Position numbers and translations under genes: made by a program
Notes under the pieces: generated by a model
The model's database searches: none
Seen by the model: the letters and a program-made list of their open reading frames with translations, nothing else
Told to the model about the DNA's origin: nothing
Shown: positions 41,030 to 50,899 of the stretch, piece after piece
How the letters are laid out: each line of letters starts with the position of its first letter
Numbering within the stretch: the stretch's first letter is position 1
Assembly: GCA_949358305.1 (NCBI GenBank)
Contig: OX442314.1
Coordinates: 56,119,369-56,183,368, forward strand
Reading direction: 5' to 3'
Length of the DNA: 64,000 nt
Origin: Strigamia acuminata
Lineage: Eukaryota; Arthropoda; Chilopoda; Geophilomorpha; Linotaeniidae

Positions 41030-42480
41030 TTTATTGATATCTAAATATAATCACCGTAAAGTGATTATATTAATCAATTTGCATAAAATATAGTTACACA
41101 ATAACTATGCCGACAAATGGCCAAGGAATTCTCGATTAAACTATACATATAGTTGCCTGTGCGGCGCTATAATAATATCAATCGGCTTCGTCCTGGTAAG
41201 ATGTCGTCTGAATCGGTTGATTATTTGGTCCTGGTTGTACATCGGGGTCTGGTTCAAATCTGTAATGAAAAGGTTAGTATCCGAGGACGTCCGGTTGACG
41301 GTATCTGCATCGCCACAAACTTGGGGCGGTTATTGGTTTAAATGGCTTGTGAGAGCCATTTACCAATTGACCTCTTATAAATGTTTTAAGACATTTATAA
41401 TTGGTGTGATACGTCAAATTGGTTCTTCATACGAGAGTAAACTGTTGCGAGTTTACAATCATAACTTCTGGTTCCGTGTAATGGATGTATTTACTAGAGT
41501 ATTACTTTTCAGTAAATACTCATAATAATTCTGCTTACATAAAGTTGGCAATTTAGCTACACATTTACTGGCAAGTAAATGCTAATGTAGCTAGTCTTCA
41601 GTTTTGTACAGTTCTGGAAGAAGTATCCATGTTTATGCACAATGCTGAGTTGTGACATAAACCAGTTGGGGATTTAATCTAACTAAACTTTTCCGAGTTT
41701 AGTTATTTCAACCCTAATGTTACATTTTCGACACGCTGTTCGGCAGCCGTGGTTTACTGTAACTGGCAGGCCTTGTGGAACACTTGTTGAATTATATCCG
41801 GCCCGACGGGATTCTTACTACTCATCGTCGCGACCTGATCTCCTCACGGCCACACAGCCGTCATCGGGCACCCGGACATGGAGGCATCATATCACCCATC
41901 TCCACGTCAAGTGTACGCCGTATGTATGTTCTCATAGGCCCGCAGTATAAGGGGCATTGGCTGCGCAATCAACAGGCAAGCTTGTGTTTGCGCAATCAAC
42001 ATAACACTGAAGTAGTAGAAAGGGCTCAAGAAAACATATAGTCAAAATATCTGGTCAAGAGCGAGCTACTTCCTGTTGCGAGGAAGTATATACTCGGGGA
42101 AAACAATAGCTTGGCCATTACTCCAATGAGAGCAATGGTCCTGCAAATCCCCCCAATCACTGGTCCAGGTGATGGGATACTCAGGACACATTTTCAGTCC
42201 AGGTGGTCATCAGGGCAGACCATAGCTCTCTGCTAGGTCGGGACAGGAACTGGATAGCGAGGAACACTTTTGGATTAAGTCTTTCAACTTGATCCACGGG
42301 GGTCCACGCTTGGAGCAGGTGCGAGGGGGAGATTTAATCCCCTAGGCCTAGTTTTGGGGTAACTTTGCAGAGTTACCACAAAACAACCTAATATCCATAT
42401 TTATTGCCATAAACATAAGATAACGTTGATTCTCTGCCTTAAAATCACATAAAAGTTGTATTTTATGTGGTTTTACGTCA
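41030..42480 (+). repeat. Hairpin-rich, LTR-like block
   Basis: At least ten short hairpins occur in 1.4 kb. Examples: ATATAATCAC/GTGATTATAT (41046-41071), AACTATA/TATAGTT (about 41139-41154), AAATGGCT/AGCCATTT (about 41339-41360), ATAAATGT/ACATTTAT (about 41378-41399), GTATTTACT/AGTAAATAC (about 41487-41519), the nested TAGCTACA(CATTTACT/AGTAAATG)TGTAGCTA (about 41555-41594), AACTAAAC/GTTTAGTT (about 41681-41704), ACTTCCT/AGGAAGT (about 42068-42087), GGTAACT/AGTTACC (about 42357-42377) and AAATCACATAAAA/TTTTATGTGGTTTT (about 42441-42475). The hairpins suggest a solo LTR; its exact ends and a target duplication were not found. It abuts the cyclin gene. Confidence 0.7.
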
Positions 42481-42518
42481 AGTGACAAATTCTATTCGAA
42501 TTTGCCGCTTTTGGTCGT

Positions 42519-42534
42519 CAGCGCCATCTATTGG
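42519..42534 (-). promoter_or_regulatory. CTCF-like motif just upstream of the cyclin
   Basis: Minus strand CCAATAGATGGCGCTG, 21 bp before the cyclin start codon. Confidence 0.4.
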
Positions 42535-42554
42535 CGTAATTTGTCGCTATATCG

Positions 42555-43418
42555 ATGAGCGACTGCATGATCGTCATATCTTCTACGACGAATCCCATCG
42601 CCATCACTCACGAAATATTAATCAGACAAGAATGCGCCAACTTGATCCAAGTTCTCGGCACAAAACTGCGCATGCACCAACTCCGCATAAACACGGCCAT
42701 CGCCTACTTACACCGCTTTGTCACGGCCGATCCCGTCAACGCAATCATCACGTGGTCGTCCTACGAAGTCGCCGTCGCCGCCTTTTTCATCGCGGCGAAA
42801 ATCGACTCGGCCGACGCGCAATTAAAAGAAATCCTCGCCGAATACTTTCTGTATTTCGGCGGGCAAATGGATTACTACGACAGCGACTGCGCACAAGTCG
42901 AGGAGCAAATACAAAACGTCGTTCGCATCGAACGAATAATGATGCCCGCCTTGAAATTCGACTTCACGATCGAACAACCGCACACGATCATCACCGAGTT
43001 TCTCGTCCCGATTGAAGCCGACAATCGGCTGAGGCTCACGGCGTGTGTGCTGGCGACGATTAACCTGCACTTGACGCTCATGTGTTTGGAGTTTACGCCG
43101 AGGCAAATGGCGTGCGTGTGCATTCGTTTGGCGAGCAAGCTGGCAAATGGCGCGATTCTCGGCTCGAATTGGTTCGAATCGATTGATGATTCGGTCACGA
43201 TGGAGGCGTTGGATAGAATGGTTGTCGAGTTTATTAGTTTTAGTCAAAACCAACGAGATGATTTCGATTTTGCTTTGCGGCGAGCGCCGTATAGAGGTAC
43301 GATATTGAAAAAGGTGTGGATTCAGTTGAAAATGAATGTTTTATCGCCGTGGAATACCGTTAAAAGGAAAGCTGATGATGTCGTTCTGTATCCGGCGAAA
43401 TTTGCTAGAATAGGTTAG
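42555..43418 (+). CDS. Cyclin T-like protein, intronless and short
   Basis: 287 codons. The first cyclin fold includes INTAIAYLHRFVTADP and AVAAFFIAAKIDSAD; the second, ATINLHLTLMCLEFTPRQMA and VCIRLASK, then WFESIDDSVTMEALDRMVVE. VRIERIMMPALKFDFTIEQP and the HT that follows closely match the cyclin T/K pattern (IL..LGFELTIDHPH). Cyclin T with CDK9 forms P-TEFb and releases paused RNA polymerase II. Normal cyclin T proteins are much longer, with a disordered C-terminus; here only about 35 residues follow the box. Lack of introns and shortness suggest a diverged retrogene. The conventional LAAKVEE is altered to IAAKIDS. Confidence 0.82.
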   Translation: MSDCMIVISSTTNPIAITHEILIRQECANLIQVLGTKLRMHQLRINTAIAYLHRFVTADPVNAIITWSSYEVAVAAFFIAAKIDSADAQLKEILAEYFLYFGGQMDYYDSDCAQVEEQIQNVVRIERIMMPALKFDFTIEQPHTIITEFLVPIEADNRLRLTACVLATINLHLTLMCLEFTPRQMACVCIRLASKLANGAILGSNWFESIDDSVTMEALDRMVVEFISFSQNQRDDFDFALRRAPYRGTILKKVWIQLKMNVLSPWNTVKRKADDVVLYPAKFARIG

Positions 43419-43457
43419 CAATTCTCACAATAAATTAATTTTTCGTGATTCAAATTT

Positions 43458-43472
43458 GGCGCCATCTGTTGC
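43458..43472 (-). promoter_or_regulatory. CTCF-like motif
   Basis: Minus strand GCAACAGATGGCGCC, 40 bp after the cyclin stop. With the sites at 42519 and 43519 it brackets the gene. Confidence 0.35.
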
Positions 43473-43518
43473 CCAAAATTGATAGAACTGGCCAGTTGTT
43501 TCGAGAGCAACGGTTGAT

Positions 43519-43533
43519 GGCGCCATCTTATGG
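43519..43533 (-). promoter_or_regulatory. CTCF-like motif
   Basis: Minus strand CCATAAGATGGCGCC, in the 150 bp between cyclin and the TIR element. Confidence 0.35.
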
Positions 43534-43566
43534 TGCTGGTATGTGTTTCTTGTTTATCGTTATTTT

Positions 43567-44399
43567 CGGCTCTGAACAAAACGCAGAGTACACCCAAAAT
43601 GGGGTACCCAATTTGGGTACCCAAGTGAAACGAAATTTATCTATTTAAGAAAAAAATGTTTTACTTTTCTTTAAAATGTGTTATATTTTGACATTATTTA
43701 CGACATTTTTGTACATGATAACATTGATTGTGAATTATTTCTTCCACAAATGTAACTGATTCGTTTTTTTTAATATAAATCATTCCTCCTTTTTGGTTTT
43801 ACGAAACCAGGAGGAGTTACTCAATCAACCAGAAAAAAATATCAATGTGTTTGGATCATAACAGGATGTCACAAATAATGTGCAAAACACATTTTCTTTC
43901 TTTTTTAAATGATTTTGATGATTTTTTAAAATGATTTTGATGATTTTTTAAAAATGTTTCGATAATTTTGTTTAATTTTGATAATATTTAGTTTAATTGG
44001 GATAATTTTGTGTTTAATTGGTATAATTTTGTGTTTAATTGGGATAATTTTGTGTTTAATTTGGATAATTTTATGTCCCATTAATCTGTTGACCACTTCC
44101 GGGTCCCGTAGCTTCACCCTCGTCCAAGCTTCACCAAGGGCCGATTATTGAAAAGTAAAGTGACCGTTGGTCACCTGACGATCTCAATATATGAAAATGT
44201 TTATGATCAGCGATACCACCGTGGGCGATACTAATGGGACAAGGAATTGAGTGCCACAACAGATTTAGTCTGTTTTCTATCACAGTGGGCATAATAATAA
44301 TTAAATCAATTTCTGAAAATTTGTAAAAAATTTGATTAATCATTTCAGGAAATTTTGGGTACCCCATTTTGGGTGTACCCTGCGTTTTGTTCAGAGCCG
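43567..44399. mobile_element. Non-autonomous DNA transposon with about 45-bp TIRs
   Basis: Ends CGGCTCTGAACAAAACGCAG and CTGCGTTTTGTTCAGAGCCG continue inward as near-perfect inverted repeats through GGGTACCCAA. Both sides carry TTATTTT (43560-43566, 44400-44406). The interior has no transposase but holds a tandem repeat of about 21 bp (GTTTAATTGGGATAATTTTGT, about 43975-44075). A duplication of 7 to 9 bp would suit a hAT-, P- or Mutator-like origin. Confidence 0.85.
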
Positions 44400-44745
44400 T
44401 TATTTTATACGTAATTGTAAATTTTTCGAAGAAAAAAATATTTTCAGCAAATATTCATGCACTATGTTTATAATATTTTGGTAATTTTATTTTCAAATTT
44501 TATTTTTATCTTCTGATATTCCGTTGTCCACGTTTCGGGTTTTTGTGAAACTTTATACAGAAGCCAATGATTGCGATCTCATTCTTATTACGTCATAAAA
44601 AGTACTTCAAGTGCGTCTAAATGTATACTAAATGACGAAATTTCAAGTAATCGCCACCACACAGCGTTGATCAGTCATTCGCTTTTTTGTATTCGTAGCA
44701 CTATCGTGGAGCGAGGATGTTGTTCTTTCCGTCAGTTCTTCAAAG

Positions 44746-45108
44746 CCTCCGTTTACTAGTTTATCGTAGTCATTGGGTATTTATTCACATTAATTTGTTC
44801 GAATTTATTTAATTTCAAGCTTTTCACATTGGTAGGTGCACGATCAAGTTGGATGGAAACAATTTTAATTTTTCTGTGTTCAATTTACCAGGCCGTTGCC
44901 GCCGCCATAGTTCGGTCAGTTGGCACGCGTTGTTCGAAGCCTTAGTTTTCTAGTTTATCGTCGTCATTGGGTATTTATTCACATTAATTTTTTCAAATTT
45001 ATTTAATTTCAAGCTTTTCACATTGGTAGGTGTTCAATCAAGGAGTTGTATGGAAACAATTTTATTATTCTGTTTGTTCAATTTTCCAGGCCGTTGCCGC
45101 CGCCATTG
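44746..45108 (+). repeat. Tandem duplication of about 185 bp upstream of structured RNA copy 3
   Basis: TAGTTTATCGTMGTCATTGG through ATGGAAACAATTTTA to CCAGGCCGTTGCCGCCGCCA occurs at 44755-44910 and 44950-45106. Each copy ends in an acceptor-like polypyrimidine-CCAG, so they may be alternative exons of the RNA gene that follows. Confidence 0.75.
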
Positions 45109-45445
45109 TGTAAGTTCTAGTCAGCCGCGTGGACGTAATTTGATAATTTGATTCGTTTCATTGAAGATTTTACGAAGATATTTTATTTTATGAATTGGGG
45201 GCAGGAAATCCAACTCTCTACCTCCTCGTGGTTGCCCCTGGGCCACCGGTCAGTTATTCCGGTGGTGCTGAATGAGAGCTCTGGTCAAGTGTTTTGAATT
45301 TGAACTGTATTCTTTGGTATTGTTAGCCTGCATTCTAGTTTATGGATGTAGCGTTTACCGAATCCATGATATTGCTTTTGTAAGACTTTATTCCGTTCTA
45401 AGAATGCAGCATGATGCAATTTTAACATGGTATCCATCCATATTT
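45109..45445 (+). ncRNA. Putative structured RNA gene, copy 3 (diverged)
   Basis: Shares AAATCCAACTCTCTACCTCC and GAGAGCTCTGGTC with the copies at 10.5 and 18.6 kb, but otherwise differs. The outer stem is now GGGGGCA (45197-45203) with TGCCCC (45233-45238), in place of GGGGGTG with CACCCC. The inner stem is CCACCGG/CCGGTGG (45243-45265), in place of ACTGA/TCAGT. The 3' hairpin is CTGCATTC/GGATGTAG. CTCTC 45214-45218 and GAGAG 45274-45278 keep the crossing helix. Paired changes at three places support a conserved RNA fold. Confidence 0.6.
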
Positions 45446-45589
45446 AAACACTTAGCAATTAATTGCTTTAACTAATTAAACATCAATTAGTTAAGTTGCG
45501 GTGAAAGAATGAATATTTTTTACATTTTTATCCATTCACATTTCTTTCCTCACCAACAGGAATATTATTTAAGGCGATAAATATTAGAT

Positions 45590-45775
45590 ATGGGTATATT
45601 TAAATATTCGCACAGTTTAAAAATGAGATTTTTTTCCTTTCTACTGTGATTACCGGTAATTAATCTTCCATATGAGCCGTCGTCTATTGTCGCATCGCTT
45701 ATTAATCTTGTTGTGTGGTACACATAATTGCCAGCATTGTCATATGAAATTCGGTTAAAAGTCCTGTCCAGTCAC
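45590..45775 (-). other. Possible short coding fragment
   Basis: A minus-strand frame without ATG reads LDRTFNRISYDNAGNYVYHT and on to DGSYGRLITGN and a stop near 45578. The amino-acid usage looks protein-like, but length and lack of a start make it doubtful. Confidence 0.25.
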
Positions 45776-45779
45776 CCTA

Positions 45780-46570
45780 TTCTGGTAATTGTTTATTCGA
45801 TATTGCCTTTCATCTTTACTTGGGTTTACTAAGGGTCATTTCAGCTTTCTAAATTAAAAAAAAAAAAAATTATGTAACGGGTTATTCTTATTTCCAAATG
45901 CGAAGGGTTAGCTTTGGTATTTCCTTCCTTTTCCATTCTCTTTCACTCATCTTTTCTAGAATTCCCTTCTCTGAACGTACATAGGAAAATTATTTTAAAT
46001 TTATTTAAACTTTACAAAATTTAATTGCTTACTGTTCCGCTAGTTCTTCAGTTCGAACTTTTGTCTGAAGATGCTCCCAATTATCTCTAACTACTGTCTG
46101 GAATTGCTAATGCAACACCTTTTCATGTTTTTTATAAGTATTTAAAAGAACAAGCAATTTGAGTGACTTGTAATTGTGGGAGAAAACTAATGTTTTGTCG
46201 ACTTTATGATTAGTGGTAGTGTTGCACTTCCGATTTGCAATTCCCTAAGTCCTACCATTTTGTGAGAGACTGAGATATGACAATTAAAACAAGATTCAAC
46301 ACTTATCGGTAGTTTAATATAAAAGTTTATTTAAGATTCAAGTATGATTGGTCTCTAATTCTAACTATTCCTAATGGTTTCTGAATTTTCATTTTTGCTT
46401 CCCATCGGTAAATCCGTTCAGCACTTTGTTGCTGCTGCCATGCCAGTAAAATAAATTCTCAGATTTATCCTTTACATGTTCAAAGAGAGCTAAAAACATA
46501 TTGGCATTTGTCATACCAGTATAAAATGAAATTAATTTGTCTGATTGCTTTATATTTGCACAGGTTAAAA
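45780..46570. other. No gene recognised
   Basis: AT-rich, short random frames only. TTTCCTTCCTTTTCCATTCT-type pyrimidine tract near 45920-45955. Confidence 0.4.
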
Positions 46571-46571
46571 T

Positions 46572-47193
46572 TTAGGCTTTGAGTACTTTGAATACTATTA
46601 ATAAGTGTATTTTGCACATTCCTTTCGTTTCTGCTGATTTATCTGCCAGATTTTTCAAAATCAAATGGATTGTATCAGTCAGATTAGACTCTGCAGGTTC
46701 TTCCTGTTGGTCGTCAAACAATAAAGGATTCATTCCCATGGTTTGATCTATTAATAGAAACAAATTTAATATTTAGCCTTAAAACATTATAAAATATTTG
46801 GTTACCATTTGCATCAGTGTCTCCAACAACTTCCTTGGCTATTTCTTCCTTATCTCTTTTAGATTGGTTCATATCTTGAATAATGGGTTCTTCTTTAATA
46901 CATTCAATTAAGTTAATAAATCTAATAAATTTAAAAAAGACTGTAATTATAATTATAAAAAATGTGTTACCATTTACGCTTAAATCAACCTTTGCTGGTG
47001 TCTCATCTATTGCCGTAATTAAGTCATTTACCTGACTTTCTAATATTTCAGAATCATGAATTTCCATATTAAAAATTGGGACCTGAACAAAATCAGATGG
47101 GTCCTTTCCTTCATCTTCATTTCTTGGTCTATGAAAGTTGCTTCGGTTTCGTCGATGCTTACGTTTTCGGTGATGTTGTTGCTGGTTTTCCAT
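46572..47193 (-). CDS. Uncharacterised acidic protein, three exons
   Basis: Exons 47193-46971, 46892-46806 and 46747-46572, all joined in phase 1, give 161 codons. The start MENQQQHHRKRKHRRNRSNF is strongly basic. The middle is acidic (PSDFVQVPIFNMEIHDSEIL), and the end contains SNLTDTIHLILKNLADKSAE, a probable helix. Donors are GTAAC. The middle acceptor is the least certain (weak pyrimidine tract), but it alone keeps the frame. The protein looks disordered except for the last 60 residues; no family recognised. It directly follows a truncated gypsy integrase on the same strand. Confidence 0.5.
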
Positions 47194-47229
47194 TTTAGTT
47201 AACTGAATTAAATAAAACAAAATAAGTTA

Positions 47230-47771
47230 ATGAATTTGAACTTCCCATGGCTGTGCCATGTTGTGTGGAGTATAACTCGCTTTATGTTTGCAGTGTTGTC
47301 TGGGTTTATATTGTTGGCAATGAACGTAATTACAAGTATCTTTGCTCATATTTGGCCAATAATAGATGAGTTTCGCTTACTCATTCCCGCATGTCCACTT
47401 AGTGGATGTTCGTGGCACGCAAATAACACTCGCCTTACTAAAGAAAGTGGAATCACCGCTTTGAATCCGTTGCCGGAATCGTTTAGTTCTTCTTCAAATG
47501 TTGGTCTGAAGAAAATTAACATTTCGTTACCATCTTTTTCTTTAAAATTTAATTGGTAACCTCTGATAGCTTTCATCCATTTCTTAGATTTCTTATTTTT
47601 TCTTTGTTCCACCTCATCTAGTTTTAAATGAGTTATTATCTTATTGCACTCATAATCTTTGACTTGGGCTTCGATAATTTCTGCTCGTGTAGGGGGAACT
47701 ATACTTAATACTTCAGTTAGAGCACTGAATAAAGTTTCTGGTACTTTCTGTCCTTCCTCCCCCTTTTCCAA
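47230..47771 (-). pseudogene. Ty3/gypsy integrase N-terminal fragment
   Basis: Reads AVIPLSLVRRVLFACHEHPL and SGHAGMSK, i.e. the tether and first half of the H2C2 zinc domain. After a frameshift at about 47345 it continues YYWPNMSKDTCNYVH and PWEVQIH, then stops. Upstream about 75 residues (VPPTRAEIIEAQVKDYECNK) match the linker between RNase H and integrase. The catalytic core is missing. Related to, but distinct from, the integrase at 23304-24812. Confidence 0.7.
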
Positions 47772-48630
47772 AGAATCACCTGATTTTTTGGAATAATCAA
47801 ACTTTATTCTTACATTGGTTAAGAATTGACATGGTTTCGGATCTTCCCTTCGAGTAACTTCTCAATTACTCTGTATGTACGTCGTAACAGGTTATTCTTA
47901 TTTCCAAACTTCCAACACTTCCTCTGAATGTTTATTTTCTTACATTCTACAAATTACACTTTCTTTTAAACCGAATCCCGTAACAAACAATTCGTGTTTT
48001 GGTTTGAACAAACCCTTTGTTAACACATCTCACGTATGAAATGATGACGGATATCAATATGCTTCGTTCTTTCGAACCAATTTATGCGCACCTTGATTGT
48101 CGATGGCGGTTGAGCCTGTAAGCTTTTCGCAGTAGTTTTCAAACGTTTCTTCGGAGGTTGTGTCGGGGCGGCATTCCGTGTGTGACCGGACACGCATTCA
48201 GTTAATCGTACGATTGTGCCAGCCGGGCATCGTTAGAAAAATTCAAACCACTGCTCAAGTGGTTGGTTTGCCTGTACGATCCCGTCTCCCAGACAATTCA
48301 TGCAAGGGATCCGTGACTGGCTTAGAAGAACAATGCTGTGTCGTTGAACCAAGCGAGAAATGTGGTTCTTATTAAGCAGTATTATTTGGTACAATAACAG
48401 TTTGCAGTTGGACTAAGTCCTGTCGATGTTCATTTTATGCTCTTGCGATTACTTGTTGCTGTTGTTGATGAACAGCAATGCAGTTCCCTGGTCGGGCATT
48501 GCTGGCGAAGCAATGAAGTTACCTGGCGAAGCAATGAAGTTTCTGTTGGGGCATTCCAGGCATGGCAACCAGTTCAGCGGGCACGTCGATAAGCGTGGCG
48601 GCAGCAGCATTAGCTGCTTTCTCGTTGGCT
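47772..48630. other. No gene recognised
   Basis: Contains two 16-bp direct copies of GGCGAAGCAATGAAGT near 48505-48540. No convincing coding region. Confidence 0.35.
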
Positions 48631-48634
48631 TAAA

Positions 48635-48995
48635 CATACTGGCAAAAAACCATTCGAGTGTCATTTGTGTGAATATTCATGTGTTTAAAATGGGGCTTTA
48701 AAAAGACATTTATTAACCCAAACTAGGGAGAAATTGTTCAAGTGTCATTTGTGTGCTTATTCTTGTGTTCAAAGTGGGGATTTAAAGAGACATTTATTTA
48801 CTCATACCGGGGAAAAACCATTCAGGTGCCATTTGTATGCTTATTCCTGTATTACAAGTGGGCAACAGAAAAGCCATATTGCAAGAAAAAAACCATTCCA
48901 GTGTCACTTGTGTCCTTATTCTTGTGTTCAAAGTGGGCACCTGAAAATACATGGTTTGAAAGAACATTATCCGGGGTCTATTGATAAACTTTCTT
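48635..48995 (+). pseudogene. C2H2 zinc-finger array, broken
   Basis: Four modules can be read: CHLCEYSCV then a stop, CHLCAYSCVQSGDLKRHLFT with HTGEKPF, CHLYAYSCITSGQQKSHI (second Cys changed to Tyr), and CHLCPYSCVQSGHLKIH. TGEKPF-type linkers are present. One in-frame stop and a missing segment before the last finger mark it as a pseudogene. Intronless, so possibly a retrocopy. Confidence 0.75.
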
Positions 48996-49503
48996 TAAAA
49001 ATTTGTAGAACGATTTCTCGTGGTTGCGAAGACTGGCCATGAAGGAGCGAGTTTCTTGAAGCATTGAGATATTAAGAAAACGATCAGTGATCTTCCAATA
49101 AATCTGGGCAACTTGCAGACGTGTGGAGATTGGTTGCAATACACATTTATTCATTCGAAATCGGAAGATACTGGTACACTTAACTCGAAAGAGGATGGGA
49201 GTTTGGTTCCCCTATCACTCATAACTTCTTATTTTATTAAAGCAATAGCGCCACTGTCGTCATTCTCGCCATCCGAAGGCACGACGCACGACCTCAGTCT
49301 CGCTGGCGAAATTCGTATCCACCTCCTTAACTGTTGCTTCCGTGGATGGTACTGTTTCGACTATTTGAAGAATTAATGGGTCTAATTCCATATCCTCCAT
49401 TGCTTGTCGACGCTGCTCTTTGCCGGCTTTGATTTGTGATCCCACTAAATGGGAGAAGTTAAAAGAAACATAAATTTTAAAATAGAAAAGTTTGGATAAA
49501 AGT

Positions 49504-49926
49504 TCAACAGACAATTATCAATCTCCTATTGGTTCTCGCTATTTGTCCATCCCCCATTTGTACATCAAGCGGTGGATCATTGTCTACCAACCGCTGGATG
49601 ATCGCATCCAACTCCGCACGCACCACTCTTGCCTGAATGGCGCAAAAGCGGGCACGCAAAAGCGTGCGGAGGTCCACGTATGATAAATGCGGATATCCGT
49701 TTAAAACGAACGTGTGCTGGTTTACTCCAGGCGGAAAGCCTCGAAACGGAACCTCGTTTATAGGTTGTATCACAACCATAGGCTCATCGTCGGAGTCTGA
49801 GTCCGACGGCACTTCAATGGCCTCATCGTCCGATGGCACTTCAATGGCCACGACGGCCTCATCATCTGAGAATATGTCTATAACCTCAACCAGGTCAATT
49901 GGAATGAAATTCCACGTGTTTGACAT
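49504..49926 (-). CDS. Uncharacterised acidic-repeat protein, copy A
   Basis: 140 codons from ATG 49926 (MSNTWNFIPIDLVEVIDI). An acidic tandem VPSDDEA repeat occupies residues about 20-42. A conserved part follows: INEVPFRGFPPGVNQHTFVL, NGYPHLSYVDLRTLLRARFC. It ends ARTNRRLIIVC. The stop lies near a splice-site-like region, so further exons are possible. Its neighbour at 50244-50569 is a damaged duplicate. No family recognised. Confidence 0.45.
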   Translation of the reverse strand: MSNTWNFIPIDLVEVIDIFSDDEAVVAIEVPSDDEAIEVPSDSDSDDEPMVVIQPINEVPFRGFPPGVNQHTFVLNGYPHLSYVDLRTLLRARFCAIQARVVRAELDAIIQRLVDNDPPLDVQMGDGQIARTNRRLIIVC

Positions 49927-50243
49927 TTTGTAGAAAGGAAAGTGTGCTGGTCCTTGTACGGTAGCCTCCAAAAACGCTGCTGGTTCCTTGTATGGTAGCC
50001 CTCAGTGGATGGTCTGCTTTCCTCTTGAATCTGACAAAACTTTGAGGTTTTTGAGATCCGGAGAATCGGTCTTGCAAACTACGGTTTCTCCATTGTTTTT
50101 AATGCCCTTTTAACGGCAATGGATTTGTTGTAATTAGGCCAAAGAACGATTTGGTTGTCGGACTTCAACCAAACGTTCGGACCGACTCTGATTTTCACTT
50201 CGCTTGTAGAATTGTAGGCTCGGGTTCTCCATCTCTCGGATTG

Positions 50244-50569
50244 TTATCGACCAAGCGCTGAATTATCGCATCCAATTCTGCTCGCACCGCTCTTGCCTGA
50301 ATGGCACAAAAGCGTACGGAGGTCCACGTATGTTAAATGTGGGTATCCGTTCAAAACGAACGTGTGGGGATTGACTTCAGGCGGAAAGCCTCGGAAAGGA
50401 ACCTCGTTGATAGGTTGTATTACAACCATAGGCTCATCGTCATCAGAGTCCGACTCCGACGGCACTTCAACGGCCACGATGGCCTCATCGTCGGATGGCA
50501 CTTCAATGGCCACGAGATGTCGATAACCTCAACGAGGTCAATTGGAATTAAATTCCACGGACTTGACAT
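50244..50569 (-). pseudogene. Copy B of the acidic-repeat protein
   Basis: Starts MSSPWNLIPIDLVEVIDI at 50569, loses the frame at about 50515 where copy A continues FSDDEA, and resumes in another frame with VPSDDEAIVAVEVPSESDSD through NGYPHLTYVDLRTLL. The segment upstream of copy A (about 49930-50040) also recurs at about 50870-50960, so the whole unit is a tandem segmental duplication. Confidence 0.6.
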
Positions 50570-50899
50570 ATTGAAAAAAGCTAAAGATTCTAAAAGAAGA
50601 AATGGTGTAAAGATTGGAACAAAGATTGAAACAAAATTCTAACAAAATGTCTAACAAAAACTAACTTATCTTATAAAAAAAAAAGCTAAAATAATATTTA
50701 GATATTTTTTCACAAAGACCTAGTGGCTGATCCACAAAGATCTGATAACACTTCCTAATGAAACTAACAAATCTAACCAAAAAAGCTAAGCTGGTGGTTG
50801 GATTTTATCCCACAGGCGATAGTAGCTAAATCTAAGTTCTGACCAGAAAAGAACAATACTCACGAAAGTACGCTGGTCCTTGTACGGTAGCCTCCAAAA

